Below are positions 11,531-22,440 of a stretch of DNA of 64,000 bases, one piece after another. A model generated the notes under the pieces. That model ran no database searches and had not been told where the DNA came from. It saw nothing but the letters and a program-made list of their open reading frames with translations. The position numbers and the translations under genes are program-made. The stretch covers positions 30,922,997 to 30,986,996 of the forward strand of contig NC_091215.1 in NCBI RefSeq assembly GCF_040958095.1, given 5' to 3'. Position 1 is the stretch's first letter; each line of letters begins with the position of its first letter. Source of the stretch: Procambarus clarkii (lineage: Eukaryota; Arthropoda; Malacostraca; Decapoda; Cambaridae).

Positions 11531-12980
11531 TTCAAAATTTGCTTGTCCATTTTAGAGAATGAAGAATTTTTTTATTTATATTAATTTTAACCTGCATCTC
11601 TTGTGAACCCATCCCTGCCCTTGTGTGGCAGTACACAATAGAAAGTTGTTTTTATATATTTGTACATTAAAACATTGATTGTAACCATGATATATATATG
11701 CGCTTCAGTCTACAGTTTAGACCTATTGTCTTGTGTATGACCCTCTGTCCTGTGTGACAGTGAATATCAGCATTATCCTCACTCTAATAAGACTTAATTG
11801 AAATCCTTTGATTAGGCAAAATTGTAATTAAATTTTGTCAATTTGTATAATGCAGTGCTAGTGAGCGTATCTTACTCCGACATCCTAACACTCCCCTCTT
11901 TTGTTCCATGTATGGAATTTGTATCCACTACACTCCTCCCATCATTGAATGTATCTTCTTCCCCTCTAACGCGTTCCACCTTCTCAAGACCCTCATATTC
12001 AAGGAAAATATAATTCATATATACTCTGGACCACCGAAGCTTTCTGTTAGTATGTGTCATCTGTGCATGCGTGTTTAAGTGCTTGAGTTTGCGATAGTGT
12101 GAATGTACGTGTGTAAGCAAACGTGCTCTCTTCAGTATGTGTCCGATTTGTTGTGAAATATAATCTGTATACAAATGGGCAATCCAGGTAAGCTTTAGTC
12201 TTATAAACATTGTATTCTAAGACCCAGTATTTTCTCACTGAACTTAAGACTTAACTGCCAGAGTATTTCACTTGGCATTCTTTCCGTTCAACATTGAGGC
12301 GTTCAGTTAATGCGATATCAAGATATTTAGTCAGCACCAGACCGAGTGCAACAGCTCCCCTTCTACGGTCCTCCTTGGAACATTAACCCGGGTAATTCAT
12401 TACTCAAGCTGAACATTCAAGACACGCAATATCACATTTATTTATACCAGAATATATTCAATTTGTGTGTAATATCTATTGCCTTGACCCCTTGAACTTG
12501 TAGGGCTTTGTATATGCAATTTATCATTCACTATTTAAAAACTGTCAAATTCACCTAAACCACACAATAAATTATGTATTTAAATAATTGGCTAGGTATA
12601 TAGCGTGAACTTAAGGGAACTGATTAAATAATTAATTTCACCAGAATAAATATTATATTTAATGACAGCGCAATGTGTTTATTTAATTAATATTTAAAGT
12701 TCAGTTTCCTGAGGTAGGATGAAACAATATATCAGCTTGTAATGGAGGTCACGAACTCGGTGCTCCACTGTTATTACTTATATCGGAAAACGGGTATTTA
12801 AAAGGCTAAATATACGATCACAATTGAATATAAGTACAGTATATGTGTTACTAAAACTATGAGGGACCTTACAAGTAGAACCTAAGAACTGATAGACAGG
12901 CATATGCATATGTCCGTCAGTCTATTTACAGGTTAAAATTTTTCCTCCAAACGCAAATTTGTCTACTGAGGAATACATAA
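11531..12980. other. Non-coding DNA, no gene seen
   Basis: AT-rich. Small ORFs at 11872-12238 on the minus strand lack domains. Part of 11531-11650 may be the 3' flank of the LINE fragment. Confidence 0.45.
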
Positions 12981-14046
12981 CTAGCTTACTATTCCATACA
13001 TATTTGTAATGACTCTTAGATGTTCACATTCTATCAGGTAGTGGTCAAGGCAGTGTCCCTCACTCTCACTTAGCTTCTGCAACTCCGCTGCTCAGCTGTT
13101 GTTTCCATCCTGAATCTCCAGGGATATTTGTTTCCAAGACGGATTCTTGCTATTACCGATTCCCTCCCGCGACCACCACCTCCTCTTCCATAATAGTTGG
13201 AATTGCCAGCTGCAACCATATTGTATCAGCGTACAGTTTCAATGATTTGTGCTTCTAACATCTTTCCTCAGTTACCTTGTCACGGTGATGATGCCTGATA
13301 ATACCTCTAATTTGTAGAAGTCTTGGATATGAAGTATTCAATATGGTCTCCTTCAGCGCCCTCAACAGCCAGCACAACTGTTCGTTCATTTCCACATATT
13401 CCAACATGGGAGGGGATCCACATGAAATTGATGACTCAACCCTGATTGGTTAATACTCTCACAGCGCTCTTGATTTCAGCGACTATCTTGAGGTTATCAT
13501 GAGATGATTTCGGGGCTTTAGTGTCCTCGCGGCCCGGTCCTCGACCAGGTCTCCACCCCCAGGAAGCAGCCCGTGACAGCTGACTAACACCCAGGTACCT
13601 ATTTTACTGCTAGGTAACAGGGGCATAGGGTGAAAGAAACTCTGCCCATTGTTTCTCTCCGGCGCCCGGGATCGAACCCGGGACCACAGGATCGCAAGTC
13701 CAGTGTGCTATCCGCTTGGCCGACCGGCTCCCTAGATATCGAAAGATTATCAGTCCGAATTTTACTAAGACTGTGTAGTGCTGCTTTTGAATCAGTACAG
13801 GTCATTGCACCGTTAGTGTTTCGTTGAAGGAATCTTAACGCCATAACAATGACAGTTAGCTCTACTTGCGTTGAAGAGACAGTTCTTAAAACGTGCTCTT
13901 TCTTCATTTCCGCTTTGAAAGGCATTATTCCTAATTACAGTGCATGCTGCAGCAGCCCTGCCATTGACAGGATTGGATGACCCATCAGTGTAGAGTTGAT
14001 CTAATTCATTTCCTGCTTCTGGAGTCATGGAATTTTCAGTTCTCAA
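12980..14046 (-). pseudogene. LINE fragment: RNase H and C-terminal finger, split by a SINE
   Basis: Minus strand from 14046: LDQLYTDGSSNPVNGRAAAA is a clear RNase H start with its catalytic Asp. After a frameshift come STQVELTVIVMALRFLQ and CTDSKAALHSLSKIR, the helix with the second acidic residue and the third Asp. The frame is then interrupted by a SINE (13486-13732). Beyond it the RNase H end continues (INFMWIPSHVGI.GNE), followed near 13000-13250 by ARIRLG.KYPW and a CLDHYLIEC-type finger in shifted frames. The RT domain is missing. The order matches I/Jockey-type LINEs. Several frameshifts make this a pseudogene. Confidence 0.7.
13486..13732 (-). mobile_element. tRNA-derived SINE, family 1 type-A tail, inserted in LINE RNase H
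   Basis: Head with B box GGGTTCGATCCCGGGCGCC, conserved body (CCCCTGTTACCTAGCAG, GGTACCTGGGTGTTAGTCAG), type-A tail ending CCTCAAGATA. RNase H coding sequence lies on both sides, so this insertion is younger than the LINE copy. An ORF here fuses RNase H residues to SINE translation and is not a gene. Confidence 0.85.
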
Positions 14047-14109
14047 CGGACACTGTTGTAAAGAACACCTAGAACTAATGTTTCCTGGAGTCTGAGTTAC
14101 CTATGTTAT

Positions 14110-14420
14110 TCTCACGGATGCTGGCGGAAGGTGATGAGTGGGATGATGGAGGCGACAATGGAGATGCGATGAGGATGGAGGTGATAGTGGATATGCGGTG
14201 ATGACGATGGAGGTGAAGGTGGTGGAGATAGTATTGATGCCCGAAGACCGCATCAGAAGAAGTTAATGAAGTGGTGGTGATGGTTTTATTAGTGATGATC
14301 TTGGTGTTGGTGGAGGTGATGGTCTTGGAGTTGGTGGAGGTGATAGTGTTGGTGTTGGTGGAGGTGATGGTGTTGGTGGAGGTGCTTGATTGGTAGTACT
14401 GGTGTTGATGAAATGATCGC
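14110..14420. repeat. Imperfect GGTGAT/GGTGTTGGTGGA repeat
   Basis: GGTGGAGGTGATGGTGTTGG-type units recur with substitutions, densest at 14275-14390. A degenerate minisatellite. Confidence 0.7.
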
Positions 14421-14534
14421 GGCTACTATGTTGATGGACTGACGGTGTTGATAGTCATGCTAAAACGACAATGGTAATTACTTAATAATGATGAAGAAGT
14501 TGGCGACACTGACACCATTCTTTCTGGTATCGAT

Positions 14535-14717
14535 GGCGTCAACGACGAAAACGTTGCGAAGGCGACGACGAAAACGTTGCGAAGGCGACGACGAAAACGT
14601 TGTGATGGCGACGACGAAAACGTTGCGATGGCGACGACGAAAACGTTGCGATGGCGACCACGAAAACGTTGCGATGGCAACGACGAAAACGTTGTGATGG
14701 CGACGACGAAAACGTTG
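14535..14717. repeat. 23-bp minisatellite (GACGACGAAAACGTTGCGA)
   Basis: Eight copies with starts spaced 23 bp (14544, 14567, 14590 and so on). Because 23 is not a multiple of 3, several frames stay open on both strands; the Arg-rich and Phe/Val-rich ORFs there are artefacts. Each unit carries CpG-rich GACGACG and AACGTT. Confidence 0.95.
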
Positions 14718-16000
14718 ACCATGACATCAACGGTGTCCAACGGCGATGGCGACGACAACTGTGATATTAGGACAACTTCGATAAAGACGAGATAACACAC
14801 AACACAACGAGAATACTCACCAACACAACCGTGCCTTGTACGAGCGTCTGGCCAGCTATTCTTCAGGTCAGGAAGTCTGCCACTACTCGCTCACGTTCAC
14901 TTACCTGCAAGGAAAAAATAATTTAATTAGTCATAGCACACGCGAATTCTGTGAAGAACTACATGACAAACGTATTAGTTCTATCACAAAGTGATGGGTA
15001 TTAAATCAGAGATGATTGGTTAACTATGGGTTAAAATTTGACATTACTACTCAACTAGGAGAAATAATCTGGTAAATTTTGAAGAGTGGTAAATCAGGTA
15101 AGGCAGTGCCTCTGATGAAGGAGCAAAAGGTTCAAAGTGAGAGGCGAGATTGTATGGAGAGGTAATTAGTGCAGTATCAAAATGAACAATACTAGGGCCC
15201 GTTCTACTCACATACGCTAATGAGTTGTCCGATGAAAAAGGCTCCTTCTCATCAGTATTTTCAGATCATATATTGTTAATAAGACAGAACGACGAAAGAG
15301 CGCCGTTTAATCGAGAAGACATTAAAGTACCCAAGAGATGGCCTGAAAACTAGATATTATAATTTAATCTTGACAATTTGTTACAGAACCTAGAGAATTT
15401 TAGATTTTTCAGTTTTTATTCGTGCAAAAAGGACGAATTAGAAAGAATAACTGAAAATTGACGAATCAGAGACAAGCTGGGTCAGTCGACCAAAGTGAGC
15501 CGTCAGGTGTAGCCCCAAGCCAATGGGAACATGAAAAAATGTGATTTCTCTGAAAATTGTACAGGAAACGAACACGCATGGGTATGAAGTTGTGACTTCT
15601 TCATTTGAGCTCATGAATTAAGTCGCTGTGTCGTCACGAAAGCTGTGCAACACTGACAACGACAGGAAATCATAGATGTTCCCAGGACTCACAAATATTA
15701 GAGGAAATTAAAAAAAAAAAGTTGATATCGGGTCATAGTCGGTGGTGCGGCCATGAACACTTTTGAATTCCCACGTCAGAAGATAAAATACAATAAATGA
15801 ATAGACAATCAGACAAGTGGAGAGATGTGGATCATGATGATAAAAATGTATGCACAGTACTAAATTCAAGTTTAGGTGAAGTATTTATGATACAAAGCCC
15901 GTGTGATTTACAGAACCTGATCAGAGAGACACCGAGTGAGGTAACAGCTGGGTAGATCGGAAGACAGCTGGAGGAACCAGATAGGACCTGAGACGTCTCT
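14718..16000. other. Non-coding DNA up to the scaffold gap
   Basis: No recognisable gene or repeat family. The sequence ends in the N gap, so any feature crossing 16000 would be hidden. Confidence 0.5.
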
Positions 16001-16500
16001 NNNNNNNNNNNNNNNNNNNNNNNNNNNNNNNNNNNNNNNNNNNNNNNNNNNNNNNNNNNNNNNNNNNNNNNNNNNNNNNNNNNNNNNNNNNNNNNNNNNN
16101 NNNNNNNNNNNNNNNNNNNNNNNNNNNNNNNNNNNNNNNNNNNNNNNNNNNNNNNNNNNNNNNNNNNNNNNNNNNNNNNNNNNNNNNNNNNNNNNNNNNN
16201 NNNNNNNNNNNNNNNNNNNNNNNNNNNNNNNNNNNNNNNNNNNNNNNNNNNNNNNNNNNNNNNNNNNNNNNNNNNNNNNNNNNNNNNNNNNNNNNNNNNN
16301 NNNNNNNNNNNNNNNNNNNNNNNNNNNNNNNNNNNNNNNNNNNNNNNNNNNNNNNNNNNNNNNNNNNNNNNNNNNNNNNNNNNNNNNNNNNNNNNNNNNN
16401 NNNNNNNNNNNNNNNNNNNNNNNNNNNNNNNNNNNNNNNNNNNNNNNNNNNNNNNNNNNNNNNNNNNNNNNNNNNNNNNNNNNNNNNNNNNNNNNNNNNN
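16001..16500. other. Assembly gap (500 N)
   Basis: Exactly 500 unknown bases, a conventional scaffold gap size. ORFs drawn through it are meaningless. Confidence 0.99.
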
Positions 16501-16984
16501 CATTCACCGTAATATACACACAATTTGCGCGAGCGTTATTTCTAGTAAGACCTTAAAGGCTACTAACGCACAACGCAAGCGCGCGCACTCACGCACTCTC
16601 CGACTTCCTAGGCTGTCGTGCCTCGCAGAAGGAAGACCAAATATTGTTATTTAACAGTAAACAATCAAAACTACTTGAAAACATTAACGAATACTCGTCA
16701 ATCTCATTTATTTAATTAGAAGCTGAATTACGTTATTTCTGTGTGCTCACGAAATGCTTTAAATTTGTGTCAAATGTTAATAATTTTTAATAATTTTGTT
16801 AATGTAGTAATTTTAAGTAATAATTTTGTTAATGGCAGGGAGGCTTAAGTTCACGGTAATGTCGAGAACTACAATGAAAAATGGGGAAGAAAGTCCCCTT
16901 TACCCCTTGTTTTTAACGTTAAGTAAATAGTCATATATGCAGCTACCCTAGAGTGCTAGACTATAATGACCGGTTGCATATGGT
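16501..16984. other. AT-rich non-coding DNA
   Basis: Short duplicated TAATAATTTTGTTAATG phrases near 16779-16833. No ORF. Confidence 0.5.
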
Positions 16985-17625
16985 ATGGCCAGGGCTAGTT
17001 ATGGTTGTATATAGTTTACGGCCAGGGCTAGTTATGGTTGTATATAGTTTACGGCCAGGGCTAGTTATGGTTGTATAGTTTACGGCCAGGGCTAGTTATG
17101 GTTGTATAGTTTACGGCCAGGGCTAGTTATGGTTGTATAGTTACGGCCCGGGCTAGTTATGGTTGTATAGTTTACGGCCAGGGATAGTTATGGTTGTATA
17201 GTTTACGGCCAGGGCTAGTTATGGTTGTATAGTTTACGGCCAGGGCTAGTTATGGTTGTATAGTTTACGGCCAGGGCTAGTTATGGTTGTATAGTTTACG
17301 GCCAGGGCTAGTTATGGTTGTATAGTTTACGGCCAGGGATAGTTATGGTTGTATAGTTTACGGCAGGGCTAGTTATGGTTGTATAGTTTACGGCCCGGGG
17401 TTGTTATGGTTGTATAGTTTACGGCCAGGGAGTTATGGTTATATAGTTTACGGCCAGGGTAGTTATGGTTGTATAGTTTACGGCCAGGGATATTATGGTT
17501 GTATATAGTTTACGGCCAGGGCTAGTTATGGTTGTATAGTTTACGGCCAGGGCTAGTTATGGTTGTATATAGTTTACGGCCAGGGCTAGTTATGGTTGTA
17601 TATAGTTTAAGGCTAGGGATAGTTA
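16985..17625. repeat. 31-bp minisatellite (GGCCAGGGCTAGTTATGG)
   Basis: About 21 copies of a 31-bp unit holding GGCCAGGGCTAGTTATGG and TTGTATAGTTTAC. Copies at both ends carry a 2-bp longer TATATAG variant, and the middle ones are shorter. Scattered variants (GGGATAG, GGCCCGGGG) mark mutated copies. Confidence 0.95.
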
Positions 17626-17819
17626 TGGGACAGTAAAAATGCCCCTTTCACAGGGTGGCAAACTTTAGGTACAATAACGAGCGTATCCTTAAGGAAGCGC
17701 TTTGAAACAGTACGGAATAAAAATTCGTATTTTTAGTGTGTAACTTTTACTGTATAATATACCAGTGATAGTAAGGAAGGACTAGCATGACGCATGGCTC
17801 TTTGTGTGTGTGTCGGGGG

Positions 17820-18790
17820 GGGGGGAAGGTTGTGGCTGAGGTAGGGGGAAGGTTGTGGCTGAGGTAGGGGGGAAGGTTGTGGCTGAGGTAGGGGGAAAGG
17901 TTGTGGCTGAGGTAGGGGGGAAGGTTGTGGCTGAGGTAGGGGGGAAGGTTGTGGCTGAGGTAGGGGGAAGGTTGTGGCTGAGGTAGGGGGGAAGGTTGTG
18001 GCTGAGGTAGGGGGGGAAGGTTGTGGCTGAGGTAGCGGGGGAAGGTTGTGGCTGAGGTAGGGGGGGAAGGTTGTGGCTGAGGTAGGGGAAGGTTGTGGCT
18101 GAGGTAGGGGGGAAGGTTGTGGCTGAGGTAGGGGGGGAAGGTTGTGGCTGAGGTAGGGGGGAAGGTTGTGGCTGAGGTAGGGGGGGAAGGTTGTGGCTGA
18201 GGTAGCGGGGAAGGTTGTGGCTGAGGTAGCGGGGAAGGTTGTGGCTGAGGTAGGGGGGAAGGTTGTGGCTGAGGTAGCGGGGAAGGTTGTGGCTGAGGTA
18301 GGGGGGAAGGTTGTGGCTGAGGTAGGGGGGAAGGTTGTGGCTGAGGTAGGGGGGAAGGTTGTGGCTGAGGTAGGGGGAAGGTTGTGGCTGAGGTAGGGGG
18401 GGAAGGTTGTGGCTGAGGTAGGGGGGAAGGTTGTGGCTGAGGTAGCGGGGAAGGTTGTGGCTGAGGTAGGGGGGAAGGTTGTGGCTGAGGTAGGGTGGAA
18501 GGTAGTGGCTGAGGTAGGGGGGAAGGTTGTGGCTGAGGTAGGGGGGGAAGGTTGTGGCTGAGGTAGGCGGGAAGGTTGTGGCTGAGGTAGCGGGGAAGGT
18601 TGTGGCTGAGGTAGCGGGGAAGGTTGTGGCTGAGGTAGGGGGGAAGGTTGTGGCTGAGGTAGGGGGGGGAAGGTTGTGGCTGAGGGTAGGGGGGGAAGGT
18701 TGTGGCTGGGGTAGGGGGAAGGTTGTGGCTGAGGTAGGGGGAAGGTTGTGGCTGAGGTAGGGGGAAGGTTGTGTCTAGGGTGGTTGTGGC
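17820..18790. repeat. About 24-bp G-rich minisatellite (GGTTGTGGCTGAGGTAGGGG)
   Basis: Roughly 40 copies, with the unit length varying from 22 to 26 bp by changes in the G run (4-8 G). Each unit has several G runs on the plus strand, so G-quadruplex formation is plausible. ORFs reading AEVGGKVV come from the repeat. Confidence 0.95.
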
Positions 18791-20640
18791 TAAGGTGGGG
18801 GCTGGATGGATTGTGGTTGAGGGGGGGGGGGAGTAGAGGGTTGTGAGTGAAGTGAGAGTGGATGTAGATTATTATTGAAGGTGCCCTAATCTTGTAGGCC
18901 TACAACTAATCACACGTATACAAGCATGTTATTTTTATTGTTTTGTATAACTTAATCCGATATTAATAATGTGTATATTGTTCAATTTCAAGAGAATATT
19001 ATGATGCCTTGTCATGGCAACACCGCGGGTAGCCCTTCTTTTCACAAATCAGAGCAGGTAATCCCTGCTTGCGTCACAGGTTAGGGGACCAATGGCAGGC
19101 GTAGCATCTGCATACCGGCCTGATCGCCGAGTTTATGTAAACCTGTTTTGTCTTCTTCTGTGGTGGTGGTAACTTGGTAAGATTGACATCGACAGGAGGC
19201 ACACGCATTATGGAGTACTTTTTTTTATTTATATGGACATCTTTTTTATAGAGGGACATCACTAGGTGACATCTTGGTCCGTGCCACGAACACAGCTTTC
19301 TGGCCAACCAGCAGAAAACGGGATAGAGCAGAGGCTAGAGCCTACTGTCCTAGCTTAACCTTCCTAGAAGTGCATATTTTCTAGTCTGTGTAAAAGACAC
19401 TTCTTGGGAATGGCCAGAAACTATTTACTTGGCCTAACCTACCTAGCAAAGGATCGAACTCAAGCCTAAAATTATACAATATTAGAGTCTGGGCTCTGTG
19501 GGTTAAGTCTTGCTAGAAGACCTAGAACTAGAACGCGGATTATAGGAGATGCTGATGCTTAAATAGGGTTTTAATTAATTTTTTTATTGAGGAAATTTTG
19601 TCCACTCTGAGGTTTTTGTCCGGTATGGATGGGGTTTATATCCAGTGGAATTTTTGTCCGTGGGGTTTTTGTTCTAAAGGATTTTGTCAGGTAGGGATTT
19701 TGTCCGTATCCCCGGACGAGTACAGGTCATCCTGTTTAATTGCTTTGTATATGACGCTTGGTCGAGTCAGCAACAATCCCAAACCATATGTGGGATTAAG
19801 GGGTACTAAATTCGTTACTGTAATTTACACATGTGATAAGTGATCCTTTCTCTCTCTCTCTTGGTCTCAGACCAAGACCATTTTTCTACCGTGCCACTAG
19901 GGAAAGACATTGTAGAGGAGGGAGAGAGAGAGAGGTGGGGAAGGGGGGGGGGGAGAAGACATGATAACACCATAAAACATTTTTATATTAGGAAAACTGA
20001 CATATGGAAGAAACTAAGGTCATGTATGATAACGAGATGCTGGCAGTGTCACAGAGCGAGGAAAGCTCGCAGCGTGAGCGTAGTGAATAAGTTACACGAG
20101 TTTGAATAGTCTGTTAATTCCATTTAAAATTATAATACAATGTTTGATAAAAGATGCTGTAGGATTGGAAGCCGCTGGATAACGTTCACTCAATAATGAT
20201 AAAGTCCTGCTATTTCGACTCATTGGCTGTTTCCAGCTTCCACATATGTCTTCTTTCCCTATTTTCTCTCTGTTTAAAGAGGCTGTCATTGTCTATTTCC
20301 CTTCAGTATCTTGTATATTGTAGTCATATCTCTATCTCTCTCTCTTCTTTACCCCCTAGTGTTGAGATATTTGGTTCCTATAGCATGCCCTCGTGGTTTT
20401 GCTCTCTTAGTTCTGGTAGTAATTTTGTTGCAAACTTCTTGTTTGCACTTTACTATTGCCTCACAGGCTGTGTACATCGTCTTGAATGCTTATTTAGGTT
20501 TTAAGTGTTTAAGTATTTGCCAGGTTTCCCATATGCTGCCTGTAGTGTGGTGGCAGGTAGTCGTGTATGTGTATATTTTGTGTCTGCAGAATCGAGCTAT
20601 TAGCTCTTGGACCCCGTCTTTCTAACCAATCTATTTTTCC
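18791..20640. other. Non-coding DNA; includes recurrent TTTTGTCCG phrases and a degraded repeat
   Basis: 19585-19705 holds several copies of a TTTTTGTCCG-like phrase at irregular spacing. 20560-20672 (AATCGAGCTATTAGCTC, TCTTTCTAACCAATCTATTT, then (CA)n) matches 58725-58803 and is therefore a dispersed repeat whose end is a CA tract. No gene recognised. Confidence 0.45.
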
Positions 20641-20668
20641 TATATTATATATATTACATATATCTCTC

Positions 20669-20732
<64 letters not shown>
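20575..20732. repeat. Dispersed repeat end plus (CA)n microsatellite
   Basis: A unit with TCTATTTTTCCTATATTATA and ACATATAT leads directly into about 30 CA dinucleotides (20672-20732). The same arrangement occurs at 58725-58902, so the CA tract belongs to the repeat and is not independent. Confidence 0.75.
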
Positions 20733-20735
<3 letters not shown>

Positions 20736-20744
20736 TGGGGGGGG

Positions 20745-21012
20745 GCCTCGTAGCCTGGTGGATAGCGCGCAGGGACTCGTAATTCTGTGGCGCGGGTTCG
20801 ATTCCCGCACGAGGCAGAAACAAATGGGCAAAGTTTCTTTCACCCTAAGTGCCCCTGTTACCTAGCAGTAAATAGGTACCTGGGAGTTAGTCAGCTGTCA
20901 CGGGCTGCTTCCTGGTGTGTGGTGTGGGAAAAAAAGAAGAAAAAAGTAGTTAGTAAACAGTTGATTGACAGTTGAGAGGCGGGCCGAAAGAGCAAAGCTC
21001 AACCCCCGCAAA
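20745..21012 (+). mobile_element. tRNA-Thr-like SINE, family 1 body with LINE-type tail (type B)
   Basis: The head pairs GCCTCGT with ACGAGGC as an acceptor stem, has a T-arm-like GCGGGTTCGATTCCCGC and an anticodon-like loop CTCGTAA (CGT, Thr). The D arm is degenerate, so this is a SINE head and not a working tRNA. The body is the family 1 body (CCCCTGTTACCTAGCAG, GGTACCTGGGAGTTAGTCAG). The tail (AACAGTTGATTGACAGTTG, AGCTCAACCCCCGC, CACAACTAGT) is the 3' UTR of the LINE family seen at 58930-59120, and runs straight into (CA)n. Confidence 0.85.
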
Positions 21013-21024
21013 AACACAACTAGT

Positions 21025-21026
<2 letters not shown>

Positions 21027-21106
<80 letters not shown>

Positions 21107-21118
21107 CACACACATAGA

Positions 21119-21181
<63 letters not shown>
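21027..21181. repeat. (CA)n microsatellite between two opposed SINEs
   Basis: About 75 CA units with interruptions (AACACACACATAGACACACATA). It is the tail of the plus-strand SINE on its left and abuts the truncated end of a minus-strand SINE on its right. Confidence 0.9.
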
Positions 21182-21183
<2 letters not shown>

Positions 21184-21371
21184 AGCAGCCTGTAGCAGCT
21201 GTCTAGTGCTAAGGTGCTGTCTAACTCCCAAGCACCTATTTACTGCTAGGTAACAGGGGCATCAGAGGTGGAAGAAACTTTGCCCATTTGTTTCTACCTG
21301 ATCCGGGAATCGAACCTGGGCCACAGAATTACGAATCCTGTGCGCTGTTTGCTCAGCTACCAGATTCCCTG
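21182..21371 (-). mobile_element. tRNA-Thr-like SINE, family 1, tail replaced by (TG)n
   Basis: Minus strand: head with B-box-like AGGTTCGATTCCCGG and anticodon-like loop TTCGTAA (CGT), then a diverged family 1 body (CCCCTGTTACCTAGCAGTAA). It stops at GGCTGCTTCG and is joined to the TG/CA tract without a type-A or type-B tail. Confidence 0.75.
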
Positions 21372-21402
21372 CTTTGCTCAGCGTGTGTGTCGTGTGTGTG
21401 TG

Positions 21403-21596
21403 TGTACTCACCCTAGTTGTGTTTGCTGGGGTTTAAGCTCTGCCTCTTTGGTCCCGCCTCTCAACTGTCAATCAACAGATGTACAGATTGCTGAGCCTAC
21501 TGGGCTCTATCATATCTATATTTGAAACTGTGTATGGAGTCAGCCTCCACCACATCACTACTTAATGCATTCCATTAGTTAACTACCCCGAAGAAC

Positions 21597-21597
<1 letters not shown>
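21403..21597 (-). mobile_element. LINE family A 3' end (copy)
   Basis: The minus-strand reading gives a C-terminal peptide with SIHSFK-like residues and a stop, then a 3' UTR containing the CAACTGTCAATCAAC complement and CTAGGGTGAGTACAC. (TG)n lies on both sides. The family ends in CA repeats. Confidence 0.75.
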
Positions 21598-21661
<64 letters not shown>

Positions 21662-21712
21662 TTTGTACTCACCTAATTGTGCTTGCAGGGGTTGAGCTCT
21701 GGCTCTTTGGTA
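21598..21712 (-). mobile_element. (TG)n plus truncated LINE family A 3' UTR
   Basis: About 26 TG units (21599-21651) followed by a short 3' UTR piece (TACTCACCTAATTGTGCTTG to GGCTCTTTGG). On the minus strand this is the last 50 bp of the LINE plus its CA tail, a strongly 5'-truncated insertion. Confidence 0.7.
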
Positions 21713-21715
21713 CAT

Positions 21716-21974
21716 ATATATGTGGTGGAGGTAGGACGTGTGCGCCACCTCCATGTAAGCGCATGGAGGTGGCGTTGTGGGGTGGCTGTGGTGGGGGCAT
21801 GGTGTGTGCGCATGTGGGAGTGTGCGTGGTGGGTGGTGGTGGTGGTGGGTGTGGTGGTGGGGTGGCGGGGAGGCAGGCAACCAGTTTAGTGTGTGTGGTG
21901 GACCGCCTCAGCCCAGGTCTGGATAGCAGCACAACGCCGCCTCCAACAGTCGCGCGTCTTCCTTATCCCGGCTA
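21716..21974. other. GGTGGTGGG-rich simple sequence
   Basis: Degenerate TGGTGG/GTGGGG-rich DNA, densest at 21770-21870, leading into a minisatellite. Apparent ORFs are His/Pro or Gly/Val low-complexity artefacts. Confidence 0.6.
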
Positions 21975-22345
21975 CCTTGGGTGACCCACGGGTCGTGGGC
22001 CTGTGCGTGACCCACGGGTCGTGGGCCTGTGCGTGACCCACGGGTCGTGGGCCCTGTGCGTGACCCACGGGTCGTGGGCCTGTGCGTGACCCACGGGTCG
22101 TGGGCCTGTGCGTGACCTACGGGTCGTGGGCCTGTGCGTGACCCACGGGTCGTGGGCCTGTGCGTGACCCACGGGTCGTGGGCCTGTGCGTGACCCACGG
22201 GTCGTGAACCTGTGCGTGCCACCAAGGTCTTGGTCTGTGCGTGACACCAAGGTCATGGCCTGTGCGTGCCACCAAGGTCGTGGCCTGTGCGTACCACCAA
22301 GGTCATGGTCTGTGCGTGAGACCAACGTCGTGACCTGTGCAGCTG
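21975..22345. repeat. 26-bp minisatellite (GTGACCCACGGGTCGTGGGC)
   Basis: About nine regular 26-bp copies up to 22215, each with the dyad GACCCACGGGTC, then about five diverged copies (ACCAAGGTC variant) to 22345. The dyad gives every unit hairpin potential. Confidence 0.95.
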
Positions 22346-22440
22346 TGCAATAAGAGTTGAAACCCAAACCACAACCCATACTAGTGATCACGGGCCACGA
22401 GGCCAGCAGGTGATAATTGCAGACGTGTGGTGGAAACAAA

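Noticed and set aside
13599..13925. 108-codon ORF as an intact RNase H protein
   Set aside because: The RNase H part runs into SINE sequence, so the C-terminal 40 residues are SINE translation.
14426..14800. Arg-rich or Phe/Ser/Val-rich ORFs on both strands
   Set aside because: Products of the 23-bp minisatellite, with several frames open at once.
15832..16523. Three 200-codon ORFs
   Set aside because: They read through 500 unknown bases of an assembly gap.
20745..20817. Functional tRNA-Thr gene
   Set aside because: Acceptor, anticodon-like and T arms are good, but the D arm is degenerate, the same head with a SINE body recurs at 52158, and there is no T-run terminator after the acceptor.
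20898..21253. Cys/Val and Thr/His repeat ORFs across CA/TG tracts (also at 47374, 52915, 58766, 62109 and 62722)
   Set aside because: Dinucleotide repeat translation; only short LINE-derived C-termini at their edges are meaningful.
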